A DNA stretch of 21,904 nucleotides from a virus: IMG/VR virus record IMGVR_UViG_3300042539_001099, positions 1 through 21,904 of that record. One strand, 5' to 3'. The translations under genes were made by a program, and so were the position numbers. Of this stretch, positions 21,202 to 21,904 are shown piece after piece. The stretch's first letter is position 1. Every line of letters starts with the position of its first letter. The notes beneath the pieces were generated by a model. That model saw nothing but the letters and a program-made list of their open reading frames with translations, did not search any database and was not told the DNA's origin.

Positions 21202-21483
21202 TTAGGATTTCTTGAGCTGGTTATGGTAGTGCTCAATGATTTCCTCACCCTCTGCTTCAGCGCAGATTTCCATCATGCCGTCAAGAAGGTTGTAAATATT
21301 CTCCATACTAGCTGGGAAACTTACACCTTCTCGGCTGGCAACCCACTCGCCTTCATAGCTTAAAAAGTATTTTCGGAGTTGAATATAGATTGTTTCCCTG
21401 AAGTCATTGACCACCAGTTTGATCTGAAAGCCTTTTTCCAAGTTTTCTTCTATAAGTTTTTCATAGATAATGTTATTATCCAT
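21202..21483 (-). CDS. PC4-like single-stranded DNA-binding protein
   Basis: This 93-aa protein matches the DNA-binding domain of the eukaryotic transcription coactivator PC4 in pattern: a strand with LVVNDFRE (23-30), then IYIQLRKYFL, EGEWVASREGVSF (44-56) and a C-terminal helix (MENIYNLLDGMMEI). The spaced residues Phe28, Arg37, Tyr39, Gly45-Glu46, Arg51 and Gly53 correspond to the V/F-x-I/L-R-x-Y and GE-x(4)-R-x-G-I-S signature of PC4. Proteins of this fold are dimers that bind single strands. A PC4 homologue has been described from phage T5 and linked to recombination-dependent replication, which fits the T5-like gene set here. The start overlaps the preceding gene's stop as TAATG, so translation is coupled. 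The acidic C-terminus (EAEGEEIIEH) is unassigned. Confidence 0.8.
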   Translation of the reverse strand: MDNNIIYEKLIEENLEKGFQIKLVVNDFRETIYIQLRKYFLSYEGEWVASREGVSFPASMENIYNLLDGMMEICAEAEGEEIIEHYHNQLKKS

Positions 21484-21904
21484 TAGAATTGAACTCCAAC
21501 TTCTTTTAAGTGCTTAAGAGAGGCTAATTCACAGGCTGGTTGGTAGGCATACTGTAGCCACTTTTCATTAGTTAGCCATACACGGTAAACCCAGCCATAA
21601 GTAGGATCAGGCAGTTCTGTAATAATTTTTGCAGTAGAATCATATCTGCTGCTATATACAGTTTCTCCTACTTCAAACTTATCCTGCATTGCGCCTTCAG
21701 GAATAAGTTGGGGATGAAAATAGTCGTGAGAACTATTTCGTTTTGGAACGTGGTTTTCTTCTAGAATTCGTTTAATGAATTCCCCACCACGATACGTGGA
21801 CCTAGAAATACCCTCAATGGTATTACCCTCAAGATATTCACGAATAATAAATCCGGTTTCTTGTTGGGTTGCAGGTTTTCCACGTAGTGCTGCCCGACGC
21901 TCAC
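21483..21904 (-). CDS. Unknown phage protein, 5' end beyond the window
   Basis: The reading frame is open from the right edge (first full codon at 21902-21900) to TAA at 21485-21483, giving 139 visible residues. A Met at 21689 is internal and not the start: the upstream in-frame residues form a helical, conserved-looking segment. They include RRAALRGKPATQQETGF, IIREYLEGNTIEGI and RGGEFIKRILEENHVPKRN, which looks like a helix-turn-helix. The C-terminal part (FEVGETVYSSRYDSTAKI, then YGWVYRVWL and WLQYAYQPACELASL) resembles a small beta-barrel. I recall similar proteins as unnamed phage hypotheticals. It lies directly upstream of the PC4-like gene with a one-base overlap. DNA binding is suggested by the N-terminal pattern but not shown. 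Confidence 0.75.
   Translation of the reverse strand, partial: ERRAALRGKPATQQETGFIIREYLEGNTIEGISRSTYRGGEFIKRILEENHVPKRNSSHDYFHPQLIPEGAMQDKFEVGETVYSSRYDSTAKIITELPDPTYGWVYRVWLTNEKWLQYAYQPACELASLKHLKEVGVQF

Noticed and set aside
21483-21689. Separate 68-aa gene starting at the Met at 21689
   Set aside because: The frame stays open to the window edge with conserved-looking upstream residues, so the Met is internal to a longer gene.
1-21904. tRNA genes, CRISPR arrays, insertion sequences, integrase or attachment sites
   Set aside because: All gaps between genes are under 90 bases, none shows a cloverleaf, and I saw no repeated spacer pattern, transposase or integrase motif. A computed tRNA scan would be decisive.

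Overview
The window is a piece of a tailed, probably lytic double-stranded DNA phage. It is AT-rich by eye, genes abut or overlap by a few bases, there are no long non-coding stretches, and nearly every recognisable gene belongs to phage DNA replication, recombination or nucleotide metabolism. No integrase, repressor or tRNA was seen. The phage-borne PstS has a proteobacterial look and the ribonucleotide reductase depends on cobalamin. Together these suggest an aquatic proteobacterial host, but that is inference and the host cannot be named from this sequence.

Layout. Positions 1-1978 carry a rightward cluster: the end of an unknown gene, a two-helix holin-like membrane protein, a small exported protein, PhoH, and a protein with a very acidic tail. 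A perfect 19-bp-arm hairpin (1977-2018) forms a bidirectional terminator between this cluster and everything to its right, which is leftward. In leftward transcription order (right to left) that block is: an unknown protein cut by the window edge; a PC4-like single-strand-binding protein; the catalytic half and then the zinc-finger/HhH/BRCT half of a split NAD-dependent DNA ligase; a four-repeat helix-turn-helix protein; an unknown 99-aa protein; DnaB-type helicase; DnaG-type primase; family A DNA polymerase; an unknown protein; an SF2 helicase; an unknown 133-aa protein; a gp32-like ssDNA-binding protein; SbcD/Mre11; glutaredoxin; SbcC/Rad50; a class II aldolase-fold protein; a small basic protein; a Holliday-junction-resolvase-like nuclease; PstS; a FEN-type 5' nuclease; dUTPase; class II ribonucleotide reductase; and a 58-aa protein.

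The order (split ligase, D5-like DNA-binding protein, helicase/primase, polymerase D9, helicase D10, SbcD/SbcC D12/D13, flap nuclease D15, dUTPase), plus a PC4 homologue, is that of the phage T5 early 'D' region as I remember it. Metabolic and resource genes (pstS, aldolase, glutaredoxin, cobalamin-dependent RNR) are placed within or beside this frame. Together the genes would make dNTPs, exclude dUTP, open, prime and copy DNA, join nicks and run recombination-dependent replication, while PstS would help scavenge phosphate for the infected cell.

Regulation. Three leftward sigma70-like promoters, each with 17-bp spacing and the shared string TATAATATT, lie in the only sizeable gaps: before the ligase N-half, before the ligase C-half, and before the 133-aa gene plus ssb. 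Hairpins lie after ssb and after the helix-turn-helix protein. This gives two neat cassettes, promoter-ligase C-half-HTH protein-terminator and promoter-orf133-ssb-hairpin, inside an otherwise continuous gene run.
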